Of a stretch of 46,221 bases of DNA, positions 37,185-45,944 are shown in pieces; positions within the stretch are counted from its first letter, which is position 1; each line of letters opens with the position of its first letter. The position numbers and the translations under genes were made by a program. The notes below the pieces were generated by a model. It was not told the DNA's origin. It ran no database searches and saw only the letters and a list, made by a program, of their open reading frames with translations. Location of the stretch: contig JAICTU010000006.1 in assembly GCA_025936205.1 (NCBI GenBank), forward strand, positions 1 through 46,221, written 5' to 3'. The stretch is from Polyangiaceae bacterium. GTDB lineage: Bacteria > Myxococcota > Polyangia > Polyangiales > Polyangiaceae.

Positions 37185-37620
37185 CGTCGAGCGCATTGCT
37201 GGGGCACCGGCCGGTTTACCGCCGCTCGACGCGGTCGTTTCCGCCTTCGAAGTGGCGGGTGCACAGATCGAGGAGCGCCGCGACCTCAGCTACGTGCGGG
37301 CGCGCTACGCGCTCGTGTGCCAGCACCCCGAGATTCAGGAGCGCGAGCTGATCAAGCTCGCCGCGCTCGCGGCGGCAACGACGAAGGCCCTGCACGCTCG
37401 CGGTGTCCCGGAACCCGAGGCGAGCCTCGCCGCGCAGGCGGGCATCGCCGTCTTCAAGATCGGTTTCGAGCGCTGGTTGGACGAGGTGAAACCGCTCGAC
37501 CTCGCGGCACACATTCGTTCGGCGGTGGATGCACTGCGCAGAGTCACGGCCGAGGCGGAAATAGCGCAGGCACCGACGAAAAAGAGGAAATCGGCAGCGC
37601 GCGCCACCGGACGGGGATGA
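37183..37620 (+). pseudogene. TetR-family regulator, N-terminal DNA-binding domain missing
   Basis: About 145 residues match the C-terminal ligand/dimer domain of TetR-family regulators: LPPLDAVVSAFEVAGAQIEE, YALVCQHPEIQERELIKLAA, then SLAAQAGIAVFKIGFERWLD. The usual N-terminal helix-turn-helix (about 60 residues) is absent. Upstream in this frame lies only the antisense of the epimerase gene, so a deletion removed the HTH, the start and the shared promoter region between two divergent genes. No ribosome site is seen. It cannot bind DNA as such. Confidence 0.8.
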
Positions 37621-37635
37621 GCGCGGCCCTCCTGC

Positions 37636-38154
37636 CTACGCCGGCTTGCTCCCGTCGGCGGCGCCCCAGCGCTCCAGCTGCTCGATCGTGGGCGGCACCA
37701 GGCGACCACCGGGCTGCCAGTGATCGCCGTTGCGTGTTTCTGCCCACGAGCACACGTCGCAGGCACGCACCAGTTGCTGCGTGCCTTCTTCCATCAGGAT
37801 GCGCAGCTCGCTGTCCTCGAGACGGGGACACACGACGCCAGACTCGATGGTGAGCCCGGACCAGAATATGTCCCGGACTCGCATCGCCAGTTGATCGACG
37901 GAGCCTGGCGGAACCAGCCGCAACTGGCGCACCTCCTCCGCGGCATTCAGCGAGGAGCTCTCGATCGGGTAACGCGCGAGCACGAGAGACGAGTAGCCGC
38001 GCAGCCCATAGTCTTCCTGAAGCGCTGGGCTGAACGCTGCCAGCTGACGTTGCAGCCAGCCTTGCAGCCCCACCAGGAGCTCGCGCGCACCCACCTTCGA
38101 CCCCAGCCCGTTCAGCTGCGGGAGCAGCGCCGAATACGCCTTCTTCCAGTTCAT
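37636..38154 (-). CDS. Hypothetical protein, unrecognised
   Basis: The 172-residue protein starts at ATG 38154. I do not recognise a family. It has no signal peptide or membrane span. The N-terminal half is helical (NWKKAYSALLPQLNGLG, then LLVGLQGWLQRQLAAFSPAL), and the C-terminal half has a single CDVCSW motif followed by a Gly/Pro-rich end. It resembles small cytoplasmic myxobacterial proteins. It converges on the TetR fragment, 15 bases away, and is divergent from the pectate lyase. Confidence 0.7.
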   Translation of the reverse strand: MNWKKAYSALLPQLNGLGSKVGARELLVGLQGWLQRQLAAFSPALQEDYGLRGYSSLVLARYPIESSSLNAAEEVRQLRLVPPGSVDQLAMRVRDIFWSGLTIESGVVCPRLEDSELRILMEEGTQQLVRACDVCSWAETRNGDHWQPGGRLVPPTIEQLERWGAADGSKPA

Positions 38155-38320
38155 ATCCGTTGCTTCTGGCGTGGATTGCGCCGAGCGCTTTCATCAGTAC
38201 GCGAATCGTGAAGGGTACAGGTCCAGGCCAGGTCGGTCGAGGCGGTTTTGCCCGTTCTCCTTCCTGGTTTGCAACGGTTCAGGATTGTGCGGCAGATCGT
38301 TCGCGCGCGACACTGGCGCG

Positions 38321-39682
38321 ATGACGTGGGACCGATCCGTCGTAGCGATGGCGAGCTTGGCGCTGGCGCTCTCGTCCGGGGGCTGCGGAAATGGCGATAC
38401 CTCGCGTGACGTCGAGCACGAGGTGCTCGGGGCGCAGGACGGCTGGGCCTCCGTCGAACCGGGGACGACCGGTGGAGCGCTGGCGACGCCGGAGCAGACC
38501 TACGTCGTCCACAATCGCGCGGAGTTGCTCGCGGCGCTCAATGACGGAGCGATCCCTTCGGAACCGGCTGCCCCGATGCGAGGCGAAGCGCGGCCGCCGC
38601 CCGCCACCCCCTCCGATGCACCCAAGATCATCGTCCTGGAGGGCACGATCGACTTGAACGTCGACGATGCGAATCAGCCGCTGAGCTGCGAGGACTACTA
38701 CCAGGATGGCTACTCGCCGCGGGCCTTTGACACCGAGGCGTGGGGACGCAGCAACCGGAACGGGCCACTCGAGGACGCTCGCGACGCGTCGCACCTCGCG
38801 CAGCAGAAGCGGATCCGGGTGCGCGTCGGCTCCAACACCACCCTGGTCGGGCGCGGCGTGGACGCGCGCTTGCGCGGCGCATGGCTCGACATCCGGGGTG
38901 GTGCAGATGCGAACGTGAGCAACATCATCATTCGCAACCTCACCATCGAGGACACGTACGACTGCTTTCCGGATTGGTTTCCCACGGATGAATTCGCCGG
39001 GGAATGGATCGCACAATACGATACGATCTCCATCCGCAACGCCGATCACATCTGGATCGATCACAACACCTTCCAGGACCGCGAAACGCTAGACTCACTG
39101 TGGCCGGATCGGCTGGGCGCGAAGTACCAGACGCACGAACAACAGCTGCTCATCCGCAGCGCCTCGGACCTGGTGACGGTCTCCTACAACCGTTTCATCG
39201 ATCATGATCAGGTGATGCTGATCGGCTCGGCAGACTCCGCCGGCGACGAGGGCAAGCTGCGCGTCACGCTGCATCACAATCTGTTCCGCAATACGGGGCA
39301 GGGCACACCGCGCGTGCGCTTCGGCCAGGTCCACCTGTACAACAACCTGTACGACCAGGTCGGCAACAGCGACTACAAGTACAGCTGGGGCGCCGGCTAC
39401 GAATCGGCCATTTACGCTCAGAACAACTTCTTTGCGGCGGATGCGAGCCTCACCCCCGATCGCTTCATCAGCCGCTTCGACGGCACCTCCCTGTTCGAAA
39501 GCGGAACGCTGGTCGACGTCGGTGAGCCCCAGCCGGTCGACGTCGTCGCGGCCTGGAACGAGAACAACGACCCGGACCTGACCCCGGACGTGGGCTGGGC
39601 GCCCGCGCTCTGGAGCCTCATCCAGGGGACGATCCAGGTCTCCGCGACCGTTTCGCGGGAGTCCGGCCCCGTCGAGTGGTAG
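38321..39682 (+). CDS. Pectate lyase-like polysaccharide lyase family 1 lipoprotein
   Basis: The 453-residue protein starts at ATG 38321; the frame is open to 38171 but the added residues lack signal features. A signal-like stretch ends in a lipobox (LALALSSGGC). The parallel beta-helix of PL1 begins near residue 55. Typical PL1 blocks are IIIRNLTIEDTYDCFPDW, then DTISIRNADHIWIDHNTFQD, VTVSYNRFIDHDQVMLIGSA and TPRVRFGQVHLYNNLYDQ, the last with the conserved catalytic-region Arg. The enzyme should cleave pectate or a related polyuronide by beta-elimination at the cell surface. A strong hairpin (39709-39736) follows the gene. Confidence 0.9.
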   Translation: MTWDRSVVAMASLALALSSGGCGNGDTSRDVEHEVLGAQDGWASVEPGTTGGALATPEQTYVVHNRAELLAALNDGAIPSEPAAPMRGEARPPPATPSDAPKIIVLEGTIDLNVDDANQPLSCEDYYQDGYSPRAFDTEAWGRSNRNGPLEDARDASHLAQQKRIRVRVGSNTTLVGRGVDARLRGAWLDIRGGADANVSNIIIRNLTIEDTYDCFPDWFPTDEFAGEWIAQYDTISIRNADHIWIDHNTFQDRETLDSLWPDRLGAKYQTHEQQLLIRSASDLVTVSYNRFIDHDQVMLIGSADSAGDEGKLRVTLHHNLFRNTGQGTPRVRFGQVHLYNNLYDQVGNSDYKYSWGAGYESAIYAQNNFFAADASLTPDRFISRFDGTSLFESGTLVDVGEPQPVDVVAAWNENNDPDLTPDVGWAPALWSLIQGTIQVSATVSRESGPVEW

Positions 39683-39708
39683 AGGGCTCGGCGCTGTTGC
39701 ACGGAGGG

Positions 39709-39736
39709 CGACGCCAGGATGGCCCTCCTGGCGTCG
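39709..39736. terminator. Hairpin between convergent pectate lyase and desaturase genes
   Basis: CGACGCCAGGA (39709-39719) pairs perfectly with TCCTGGCGTCG (39726-39736) over 11 bp with a 6-nt loop. It sits between convergent genes and can serve both strands, but has no T tract. Confidence 0.55.
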
Positions 39737-39783
39737 AGCCTGGACGCGCGAATCGAGCCCCTGAACGCCTCCGCCGTGCAAAG

Positions 39784-40896
39784 CTAGCTCACGGGCTCCT
39801 GCAATTCTGGAACGCAGAGCGGCACCGACGCCGCCGGCACGAGTCGGGGGATCAGCGGCGTCAGCCCTGTCGAGCTCCAGTCGCCTGGCAAGAGCGTGGA
39901 GCACTCCTTGCCTCCGATCCGATCCATGAGCGTGGTCGCGTCCTTGTAGACTCGACCCGTTCGATGCAACGCCAGGAGCGCGCGTCCGAGCGGCATCGAT
40001 TGGTAGCGCTCCGGCCAGCGCTCGCGCAGAAGCGAGCGAACGAGCGGGGCATGGCGCGAGCTCATCCAGGGGAATAGATGGTGCTCCACGTGAAATCCGA
40101 AGCGCATCGTGCACCACTCCGCCCAGCGCGGGACAGTGACGCTGAGGGAATTGAACAAGGGATCGTTGACGTCCGAGAGCGGGCTCAGACTGTGATTGGT
40201 GAGAATGAAACCCATCACCACGACATTGGCCACCAGCAATGGCAGCGCGAAGCCGAACAGAAAAGTATTCCAGCCGCTGAAGAGGGCGAGCAAGAGCCAA
40301 GCGACAGCCGCGATTCCGCTCTCCAGCAAAGCGAGCCTTTGTTGACGAGCGGAGAGCAGTCCGTACGTCTTCGCTCTCAACAACATGTGAGCGCTCTGGA
40401 TCGAAAAGCCGATCAACAGGCTGAGCACGCCATTGGGCCGGCTGCCGCCCGGCCCGAGGTGGTCGGTGACGATGCGCAAGAGAGGATGCTTCTGGTACTG
40501 GGCGAGGGTTGGGTATGCATCCGGGTCGACATCGGCATGATTGGTATTCCCGTGGTGCACGCAGTTGTGCCAGGCGATCCACAGCCGAGGGGAAATCATG
40601 AAGGGCAAGAAGCAGATCGTGCCCACCAACCGGCGCATTCGCCGGCCTCGCACGACAGCGCCGTGCAGTGTTTCATGCGCGAGAAATGTGAGGGCTGCAA
40701 AGCTCGCGCCGATCAGCAGCGACACGCCGCTGGCCGCCCACCACGGCACCCAGCCCGCAGCCAGACTCGTGATTCCGACCGAGATGACACAGACGTGAAG
40801 CGGCAACCACCACAGGCGCGACCGCGAGGGCTCGAACGTGTGCTTGGGAAGAAAAGGGCCGAGCTCACGCGCGTAAAAGGAAGCAGGACGCAGCAT
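39784..40896 (-). CDS. Fatty acid desaturase, membrane di-iron type
   Basis: The 370-residue protein starts at ATG 40896. It has several membrane helices, and the three His boxes that bind two irons are present: HETLH (about 74), HNCVHH (about 109) and HVEHH (about 270). The loop between boxes and the motif GFHVEHHLFP match acyl-lipid desaturase-type enzymes. It should introduce a double bond into membrane fatty acids, using oxygen and an electron donor that is not encoded nearby. It stands alone. Confidence 0.93.
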   Translation of the reverse strand: MLRPASFYARELGPFLPKHTFEPSRSRLWWLPLHVCVISVGITSLAAGWVPWWAASGVSLLIGASFAALTFLAHETLHGAVVRGRRMRRLVGTICFLPFMISPRLWIAWHNCVHHGNTNHADVDPDAYPTLAQYQKHPLLRIVTDHLGPGGSRPNGVLSLLIGFSIQSAHMLLRAKTYGLLSARQQRLALLESGIAAVAWLLLALFSGWNTFLFGFALPLLVANVVVMGFILTNHSLSPLSDVNDPLFNSLSVTVPRWAEWCTMRFGFHVEHHLFPWMSSRHAPLVRSLLRERWPERYQSMPLGRALLALHRTGRVYKDATTLMDRIGGKECSTLLPGDWSSTGLTPLIPRLVPAASVPLCVPELQEPVS

Positions 40897-40991
40897 TACG
40901 CTGGAGTGTGGACCGGCTCTGAAGCGGCCCCCGTCACGGTTGAGTCAGCCAGCGCCGCACGCCTTCCAGCGCCACAGCCCCAAAAGATCGC

Positions 40992-41885
40992 TCAACGTTT
41001 GAGCCCCGTGTTCAACTTTCCCACGCGCGCACAGATGGCGCGACTCGCCCGCTGAAGAGCGCGACCTTGGACATGAGCGAGTTGCTCGACGAGCGCTTCG
41101 AGCGTACCTGCCGAGATGCCCTTCACGCTGCGCTCGGCCAGCGCGCGGCGTTCCTTGTCCACTCCGGCTGGAGTCGGCCTTTCGAGGACAGTCTGGAAGG
41201 ACCACCAGGCATCGTGACCCAGCCTGAGATAGAGTCTGCTGAAGCCTGGGCTTGGCGGCTCGATGATGCCCAAGCATTGCCAATCCGCTGGAAGTGAGCC
41301 CCCGAGCTGCTTGCCAAAGTTCAGCCAGGCGCGTTCGCCCGCCTCCGGCGCCGCGGGCGATTGCCAGTCCTCGAGCGGGCTGTCCAGATTGAGGTCCATT
41401 GCGCAGGCGATCGCGTGGCCACGGCGCAAATAGTCGACCAGCAGCGGACCGTTTTCACTCGAGTCTGCCGCCATGGCGGCGAAGCCCGCGCCTGCGTCGG
41501 AGAGCGACAGGTTGGCTTTGACGTCGCTGATGCTTTGACCGTCTCGCCCTGCGATCATCAAGGTGCGAATCTTGATCGCTATCTCCGGTTCGAGCTCTTG
41601 CAGCGCGGCCATCAGCCGGGCTCTGGGGAGCGCGCCCTGCGCCTCTGCACCGCTCGGCTCCGATACCCGAGACTGAACGGCACGACCCGATGGGAGATGT
41701 CCGCGCGTTTCTCTGTTGTCCAAAGACAGCGCGCCGGCGAGCTGAAGTACGCGCCGCAGCGCAGCTTCGCAATCTGACAAGTCTGCGCCTGGGGCCACAG
41801 CTTCGCGCGCGCGCGCATGTGCGGACTGTCGAGCCACGACAGGCTCTGCTCCCGCGCTTCGGTGTTTGCCTTTGTTTGGCGGCAT
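40992..41885 (-). CDS. Unrecognised protein, paralogue of the protein at 45071
   Basis: The 297-residue protein starts at ATG 41885. It shares its overall plan with the protein at 45071-45850. Both have an N-terminal helix (DCEAALRRVLQLAGALSL here), a TLMIAGRDGQSI-type motif, DYLRRGHAIACAMDLNLDSP, WLNFGKQLGG, WQCLG and LYLRLGHDAWWSFQTVLERP. No catalytic residues of a known enzyme stand out and no signal peptide is present. The GRDG segment recalls DUF3775-like proteins, which I offer only as a possibility. It lies at the edge of a cluster of small probably stress-related genes, on the opposite strand. Confidence 0.8.
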   Translation of the reverse strand: MPPNKGKHRSAGAEPVVARQSAHARAREAVAPGADLSDCEAALRRVLQLAGALSLDNRETRGHLPSGRAVQSRVSEPSGAEAQGALPRARLMAALQELEPEIAIKIRTLMIAGRDGQSISDVKANLSLSDAGAGFAAMAADSSENGPLLVDYLRRGHAIACAMDLNLDSPLEDWQSPAAPEAGERAWLNFGKQLGGSLPADWQCLGIIEPPSPGFSRLYLRLGHDAWWSFQTVLERPTPAGVDKERRALAERSVKGISAGTLEALVEQLAHVQGRALQRASRAICARVGKLNTGLKR

Positions 41886-41974
41886 TGACTCGCTTCTTCC
41901 ACTCCCGCAGCGCGCTGACTCGCCTTCGTTGCTGCGCTCTTTGCGCTCCTGCGCCCCTGCCGAGGGTTAACCGA

Positions 41975-42021
41975 CCCCCGAGCGCCATCGCCCCCGAGTG
42001 CCATCGCCCCGAGTGCCATCG
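41975..42021. repeat. 16-bp tandem repeat, three copies
   Basis: CCCCCGAGYGCCATCG is repeated at 41975-41990, 41991-42006 and 42007-42021; the last copy lacks one C and the first has C for T at the Y. It lies about 90 bases upstream of the leftward gene starting at 41885 and could act on its promoter. Confidence 0.85.
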
Positions 42022-42475
42022 CCCGGCATGCGCCAGCGATCGTGCTACCGAGCAACGCGTCTCATATGTGTATCACGGCCTGCTCGAGGATACCAACGGC
42101 TCGTGGTCGAGCAGGTGCATGGGGTGCAAAGGGATGTGGCGCATTGGCGAGGCCAGCGTGCCGCGCACGCGCGAGCTCGCTGGCGCGTGAGAAACCCGAA
42201 TGTCGGTGCGCATGAGGCAAGATGTGCAGCGACGACCACAATGACGTGGCGCGCAGGCTTGGGGGCGCGATCTGGTGAACCAGCGCGGACCGCTGAAAAA
42301 AGCCCGATCAGCGCTTGGGCATGTGCATCCACATCGAGGCGCGCGCGGCCTTCTTTGCCGCGTCGCGGGAAACGCCTGGCTAGTGAGGAAGGAGCGTGCT
42401 AGCGTATGGACGCAAGCCAGTTTTCGCCGTGCCACCACTCTGGTTGCCGCCGGTAGCCGGCAAGAGTGACAGCGG

Positions 42476-42513
42476 TTGACCATAGGCTGATCAGGCTGAG
42501 CATAGGCTGATCA
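42476..42513. promoter_or_regulatory. Direct repeat pair, candidate operator upstream of the cold-shock gene
   Basis: CATAGGCTGATCA occurs at 42481-42493 and again at 42501-42513, 20 bp apart, which is about two helical turns and puts both on one DNA face. A TTGACC (42476-42481), close to a -35 box, overlaps the first copy. The layout suggests a bound regulator controlling the downstream genes; no -10 is convincing. Confidence 0.4.
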
Positions 42514-42801
42514 AACAGGGCCCGTGCACTGATTGGGCTGCAGGGGTGGGCGGCGCAATCGAGTAATTCCGGCGAGTCGCCTGCGCAAGAAGCCTCATGG
42601 GGCGGCTTGGCAGTGTGGATCGTCGGCGAATATTCAATGATTCGAGCGCGGTCGCGCGTGGCTGAGGCCGTGCGTCGGGCGAGCAACAGGGTGCCGGCTT
42701 CGCGTGGCAGCTACTCCGGCGACCGAAGCTGCAACGGTATCGATGCGTTGCGAGTCCGTAGCCGTGATCTTCATTCACATCAGCAAGAAAGAAGTTGAGC
42801 C

Positions 42802-42999
42802 ATGAGCGAGGGCACCGTCAAACGCAAGACCGAGCGCGGATTCGGCTTCATACGGACCAACCGGGGAAACGATCTGTTCTTCCACATGTCGGCCGTCGAG
42901 GGCACGACGTTCGATCTCCTGCGGGAGGGCCAGCGGGTATCGTTCGTTGAAACGAAGGGTGACAAGGGGGCGCGCGCCGAAAACGTGAGGCCGCTGTGA
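42802..42999 (+). CDS. Cold-shock domain protein (CspA family)
   Basis: The 65-residue protein starts at ATG 42802 with an AAGAAG-type site upstream. It is one cold-shock domain: RNP1 is RGFGFI and RNP2 is LFFH, followed by EGQRVSFVETKGDKGARAEN. It should bind single-stranded RNA or DNA and melt structure in mRNA. The usual KW near the N-terminus (GTVKWF) is here GTVKRKTERG, losing one aromatic side chain of the binding face. Its stop overlaps the start of the next gene (GTGA), so the two are coupled. Confidence 0.93.
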   Translation: MSEGTVKRKTERGFGFIRTNRGNDLFFHMSAVEGTTFDLLREGQRVSFVETKGDKGARAENVRPL

Positions 43000-43466
43000 G
43001 CCACACTGTGAGCCATGCAATGAGCCCCGCTGTGCGGGCACTCGAGCCGGCTGCCGTGATTCGGCCGGGGGCGGAATATCATGACCCGGCTTGGCTGGTT
43101 CAGCGCGCCTGGAGTGCGGTTCGATTGCCCCGATTGCAAGCCATGATTCGCGCGATCATTGGAGAGTTGCAGGCGATCGCTCCGGGTGAGGTGCTCGGCA
43201 AAGACGAGCTTCGGGCCGCTCCGGGGCCCAGTCTACCGGATCCGGTCAGCGAGGCGCTGCGTGCGTGCAGTGAAGAGCTGCGGGACGCCTGCGGGATCGC
43301 GGGGTCGCAAGTCGCGCGCGCGGCGCATTGTAGCCTGGTGCGTCGCTACATCTCCCAGCAGCCGGCGGCGTGGGAGCAGGCGTTTGGTGCCGCGCTCGAG
43401 AAGTATCGCCACGCGGCGTGCACGGCGGTGCAGGCAGCCATTCGTTCCGAAGCGACCGTCACCTGA
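42996..43466 (+). CDS. Hypothetical protein coupled to the cold-shock gene
   Basis: The 156-residue protein starts at GTG 42996, which overlaps the cold-shock stop; a GTG at 43008 and an ATG at 43020 are in frame. It is mostly helical (LVQRAWSAVRLPRLQAMIRA, then LRACSEELRDACGIAGSQVA), with neither signal peptide nor membrane span. I do not recognise the family. Overlap with the cold-shock gene suggests a shared mRNA and perhaps a shared role in cold or growth-phase response. Confidence 0.7.
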   Translation: MSHTVSHAMSPAVRALEPAAVIRPGAEYHDPAWLVQRAWSAVRLPRLQAMIRAIIGELQAIAPGEVLGKDELRAAPGPSLPDPVSEALRACSEELRDACGIAGSQVARAAHCSLVRRYISQQPAAWEQAFGAALEKYRHAACTAVQAAIRSEATVT

Positions 43467-43545
43467 CCACCGAGTCTGGAGCCCGGGGATGCAGCGGGCG
43501 AGGCTTGGGTTCGCGGAACCTCGTGTCGCCGGCTGGGATGGCAAA

Positions 43546-44367
43546 ATGTCCCAATCAGTAGCGATTGATATGAAGAATGCGTTCGACGCGCGGGTCTTTG
43601 ACTGGATGGTGTCGCCCGTCAACACCCTCCAGGAAGGGACACGGTTGACGGAGGCCGCTCGGCAGCTCGACGTGCTGGACGTCTCTGCTTTACCCGTTCT
43701 GGACGCGAGCTCGCGACTGAGCGGCGTGTTCAGCAGGTCCGAGTTGCTGCAGGCCGGGCGCTTCGTGAGCGAAAATGGCGAGCGCGAGCGCTACCTGCGC
43801 TTGCCCGACTCGCGCGTCGCAGATTTCATGAAGACGCGCGTGTCGGTGACGCGCCGGAACTTGTCGCTCGCGGCCTGCGCGCGCCGCATGCACAAACAAA
43901 ACCTGCACCGCTTGTATGTCGCGGAGGACGGGCCGCTCGAGGGCGTGGTGAGTACGCGAGAAATGCTGTGCGCGGTGGCGCGGGCGGCGCTCGAGACGCC
44001 GCTGTCTCAGCTTCTCCAGCGCGCGATCGGCGCGATCTCCGTCCGCGATTCCCTGGCCTCGGCCATGGCCCGCTTGCGCGGGAACTCCGCGCTCATACTC
44101 GTCGTCACTGACAATGAGCGGCCCGTCGGGGTGTTCTCGCGCGCCGACGCCGCGATCTCGCGGGAGGCGGATCCGACAGAAGCGGTTGCGCTCTGGATGG
44201 ACCCGAAGGTGGTGTGCCTGCCCGCCGAGCTGCCCGCGCATCGCGGTGCGCAGCAGCTGTATGAAGCCAAGAGCCGCTACGTCGTCGCCTGTGAGGGGTC
44301 CACCGTCGTTGGCGTCATCTCCGGGCTGGGCTTCACCGAGCTGGTCGCAACGAACGGCCACGTCTAG
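43546..44367 (+). CDS. Protein with four CBS domains
   Basis: The 273-residue protein starts at ATG 43546; ATG 43489 and ATG 43570 are alternatives. It consists of two Bateman modules. CBS units begin near MVSPVNTLQEGTRLTEAARQ, VADFMKTRVSVTRRNLSLAA, LLQRAIGAISVRDSLASAMA and LWMDPKVVCLPAELPAHRGA, and each closes with a VxGVxSR/G-like turn (LSGVFSR, EGVVSTR, VGVFSRA, VGVISGL). CBS pairs bind adenine nucleotides and so sense energy state. No enzyme domain is attached, so it may act on another protein in trans. Confidence 0.9.
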   Translation: MSQSVAIDMKNAFDARVFDWMVSPVNTLQEGTRLTEAARQLDVLDVSALPVLDASSRLSGVFSRSELLQAGRFVSENGERERYLRLPDSRVADFMKTRVSVTRRNLSLAACARRMHKQNLHRLYVAEDGPLEGVVSTREMLCAVARAALETPLSQLLQRAIGAISVRDSLASAMARLRGNSALILVVTDNERPVGVFSRADAAISREADPTEAVALWMDPKVVCLPAELPAHRGAQQLYEAKSRYVVACEGSTVVGVISGLGFTELVATNGHV

Positions 44368-44465
44368 GGCGCGAGCGCAAAAAACGCGCACGGCCTTCTT
44401 TCGCAGAAATCGCTCGAAGCGCCTTTCGGCGCAACGAGCTTCACGCAGATCACGGAACAGCATTC

Positions 44466-44840
44466 ATGATGAGCAACCCGACAGCAAAAGATCAGAGCCT
44501 GCCCAGCTCGGCGTCAGCCGGAGCCTCGGCAATTCCAGCGCCCGCGACGAAGAGCTTTTCGCTCTCGCTGCGCGAAGCCGACCGCGCCGTACTGCGCCCG
44601 GTAGTGGCGGAGCTCGAGAGCGAGCTCGCGAGCCTGCAAACACAAGCGAATCACGACGGCTATGCGCAGGCTACAGCCAGGCTCACTTCGCACTGGCGTC
44701 GTTTGGTGGAGATCATGGCGCTCGGCACGCCACCGGAGCTGCGTAGCTGCCCCCATTGCGGTTATGGCATCAACGCTGCGGCCACACGCTGCATTCAGTG
44801 CTGGAAAGAATCGCAAGGTAAACCACGTGGGCTGACATGA
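44466..44840 (+). CDS. Small protein with C-terminal zinc ribbon
   Basis: The 124-residue protein starts at tandem ATGs (44466 and 44469). A disordered Ser/Ala/Pro N-terminus leads to a helical hairpin-like middle (LRPVVAELESELASLQTQAN). The C-terminus has a CPHCG...CIQCW zinc ribbon. No family is recognised beyond the ribbon. It is in the same direction as the CBS and following genes. Such small ribbons often contact RNA, ribosomes or polymerase; the role here is not known. Confidence 0.8.
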   Translation: MMSNPTAKDQSLPSSASAGASAIPAPATKSFSLSLREADRAVLRPVVAELESELASLQTQANHDGYAQATARLTSHWRRLVEIMALGTPPELRSCPHCGYGINAAATRCIQCWKESQGKPRGLT

Positions 44841-45070
44841 CATGAGGCGATGACGTCCCTCGCCGTGCGCCGCATTGTTCGCAGCGCGGGTTGCTGCTGC
44901 GACGCGTACATGCTACGAGCAATGACTGCACCGGGTGCCGGCAAGGCCCCGTGGTTCCCTTCGCGAGCCCTGCTGACTTCGGAGGCCACGCCTCTCGAAG
45001 AAGCCCGTTTTTCAAGCGCGTCGACCGTTATGCGAAGGATATCGAGCTCGGCGATTCCGAAGGACGCCGC

Positions 45071-45850
45071 ATGGATCGAAGAATACCAGTTCGCACGAAA
45101 GCAGGGCTTGCTCCTGCGTCTACCGGCAGCGCGCAGCTGCCTCCGCGGGTGCGACCCGAAACGTCGGTAGCTAACCCCGCATCCTTCGATGCGCTGCTGC
45201 GACGCGCCATCGAGCTGTCGCGGAGTGAATGCGACGAAAAGTCAGGCTCACGTGAAGAGCTCGCTGCCACGTTGCGCGCGTTGCTGCCGGAAGCTCGCGC
45301 CAAGCTATGCATCGTGATGACCGCGGGGCGCGATGGCGTGAGCCTCGGATCGGCTCACGCGAGCGTCGCGGCCGCGCCGCGAGGCCCCGAAGGTTCAGAG
45401 TTCGAGAGCGCGGGTGACGAGCTGGGCGACTATCTGGCGCGCGGTCATGCGATCGCGTGCGCCACGCAGTTCCAGTTGGACGCTCCGCTCGATCGCTGGT
45501 CTGCGTCGGAGAGTGGTGAGCTCGAGGAGCGGGTCTGGCTTCGCTTCGGCAAGCAGCTCGCCAGCACTCCTCCGGAGGAGTGGGAATGCCTGGGAGCAGT
45601 GGCGTCCGGGGATCGCCTGGCGCAGCTCTACTTGCGGCTCGGCAAGGCCTCGTGGTGGTCTTTCGGCGCAGTGCTCGATCGGCCTTCGCCCGAGACGGTG
45701 CGGAGGGATGCTCGGGGACGTTCCGGGCGCCATTCCAAGCTCGGCACATTGCGGAAGGTTGCGGAGCGGCGCTGTGAGCCGGACCGGCGCGCATTGCGGC
45801 GCGCACTGCGAGCCATCCGCGCGCGCACTGGCAAGTCGCTGGAGGCCTGA
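45071..45850 (+). CDS. Unrecognised protein, paralogue of the protein at 40992
   Basis: The 259-residue protein starts at ATG 45071 with AAGGA eight bases upstream; the frame is open back to 44891 without a better site. It shares with the 40992 protein, in order, the N-terminal helix (SFDALLRRAIELSRSECDE), MTAGRDGVSLG, GDYLARGHAIACATQFQLDA, WLRFGKQLAS, WECLG and LYLRLGKASWWSFGAVLDRP. The C-terminus here is more basic (RALRRALRAIRARTGKSLEA). No known active site is visible. Two diverged copies within 4 kb point to an old local duplication. Confidence 0.8.
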   Translation: MDRRIPVRTKAGLAPASTGSAQLPPRVRPETSVANPASFDALLRRAIELSRSECDEKSGSREELAATLRALLPEARAKLCIVMTAGRDGVSLGSAHASVAAAPRGPEGSEFESAGDELGDYLARGHAIACATQFQLDAPLDRWSASESGELEERVWLRFGKQLASTPPEEWECLGAVASGDRLAQLYLRLGKASWWSFGAVLDRPSPETVRRDARGRSGRHSKLGTLRKVAERRCEPDRRALRRALRAIRARTGKSLEA

Positions 45851-45944
45851 CGGCAGTACCCCTCGGCTTTCCGCCGAGAAGGCTACGGGTGCTTCATTGG
45901 AACAATTCGAGCTCGCCGCGCGAGCTCCAGTCGAGGAGGCAATG

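Larger units (their letters stand above)
41886..42801. other. 916-base intergenic region with repeats, upstream of the cold-shock gene
   Basis: It holds a triple 16-bp tandem repeat (41975-42021), a 9-bp inverted repeat CCTGCTCGA/TCGAGCAGG (42079-42087 and 42107-42115, 19-nt loop) and a 13-bp direct repeat (42481-42513). I find no recognisable gene. The long leader of the cold-shock gene and its regulatory signals probably lie in its last 330 bases. Confidence 0.5.

Noticed and set aside
39095..40582. 495-residue minus-strand frame spanning the pectate lyase end and desaturase
   Set aside because: It overlaps two well-supported genes, crosses the hairpin between them and has no family content.
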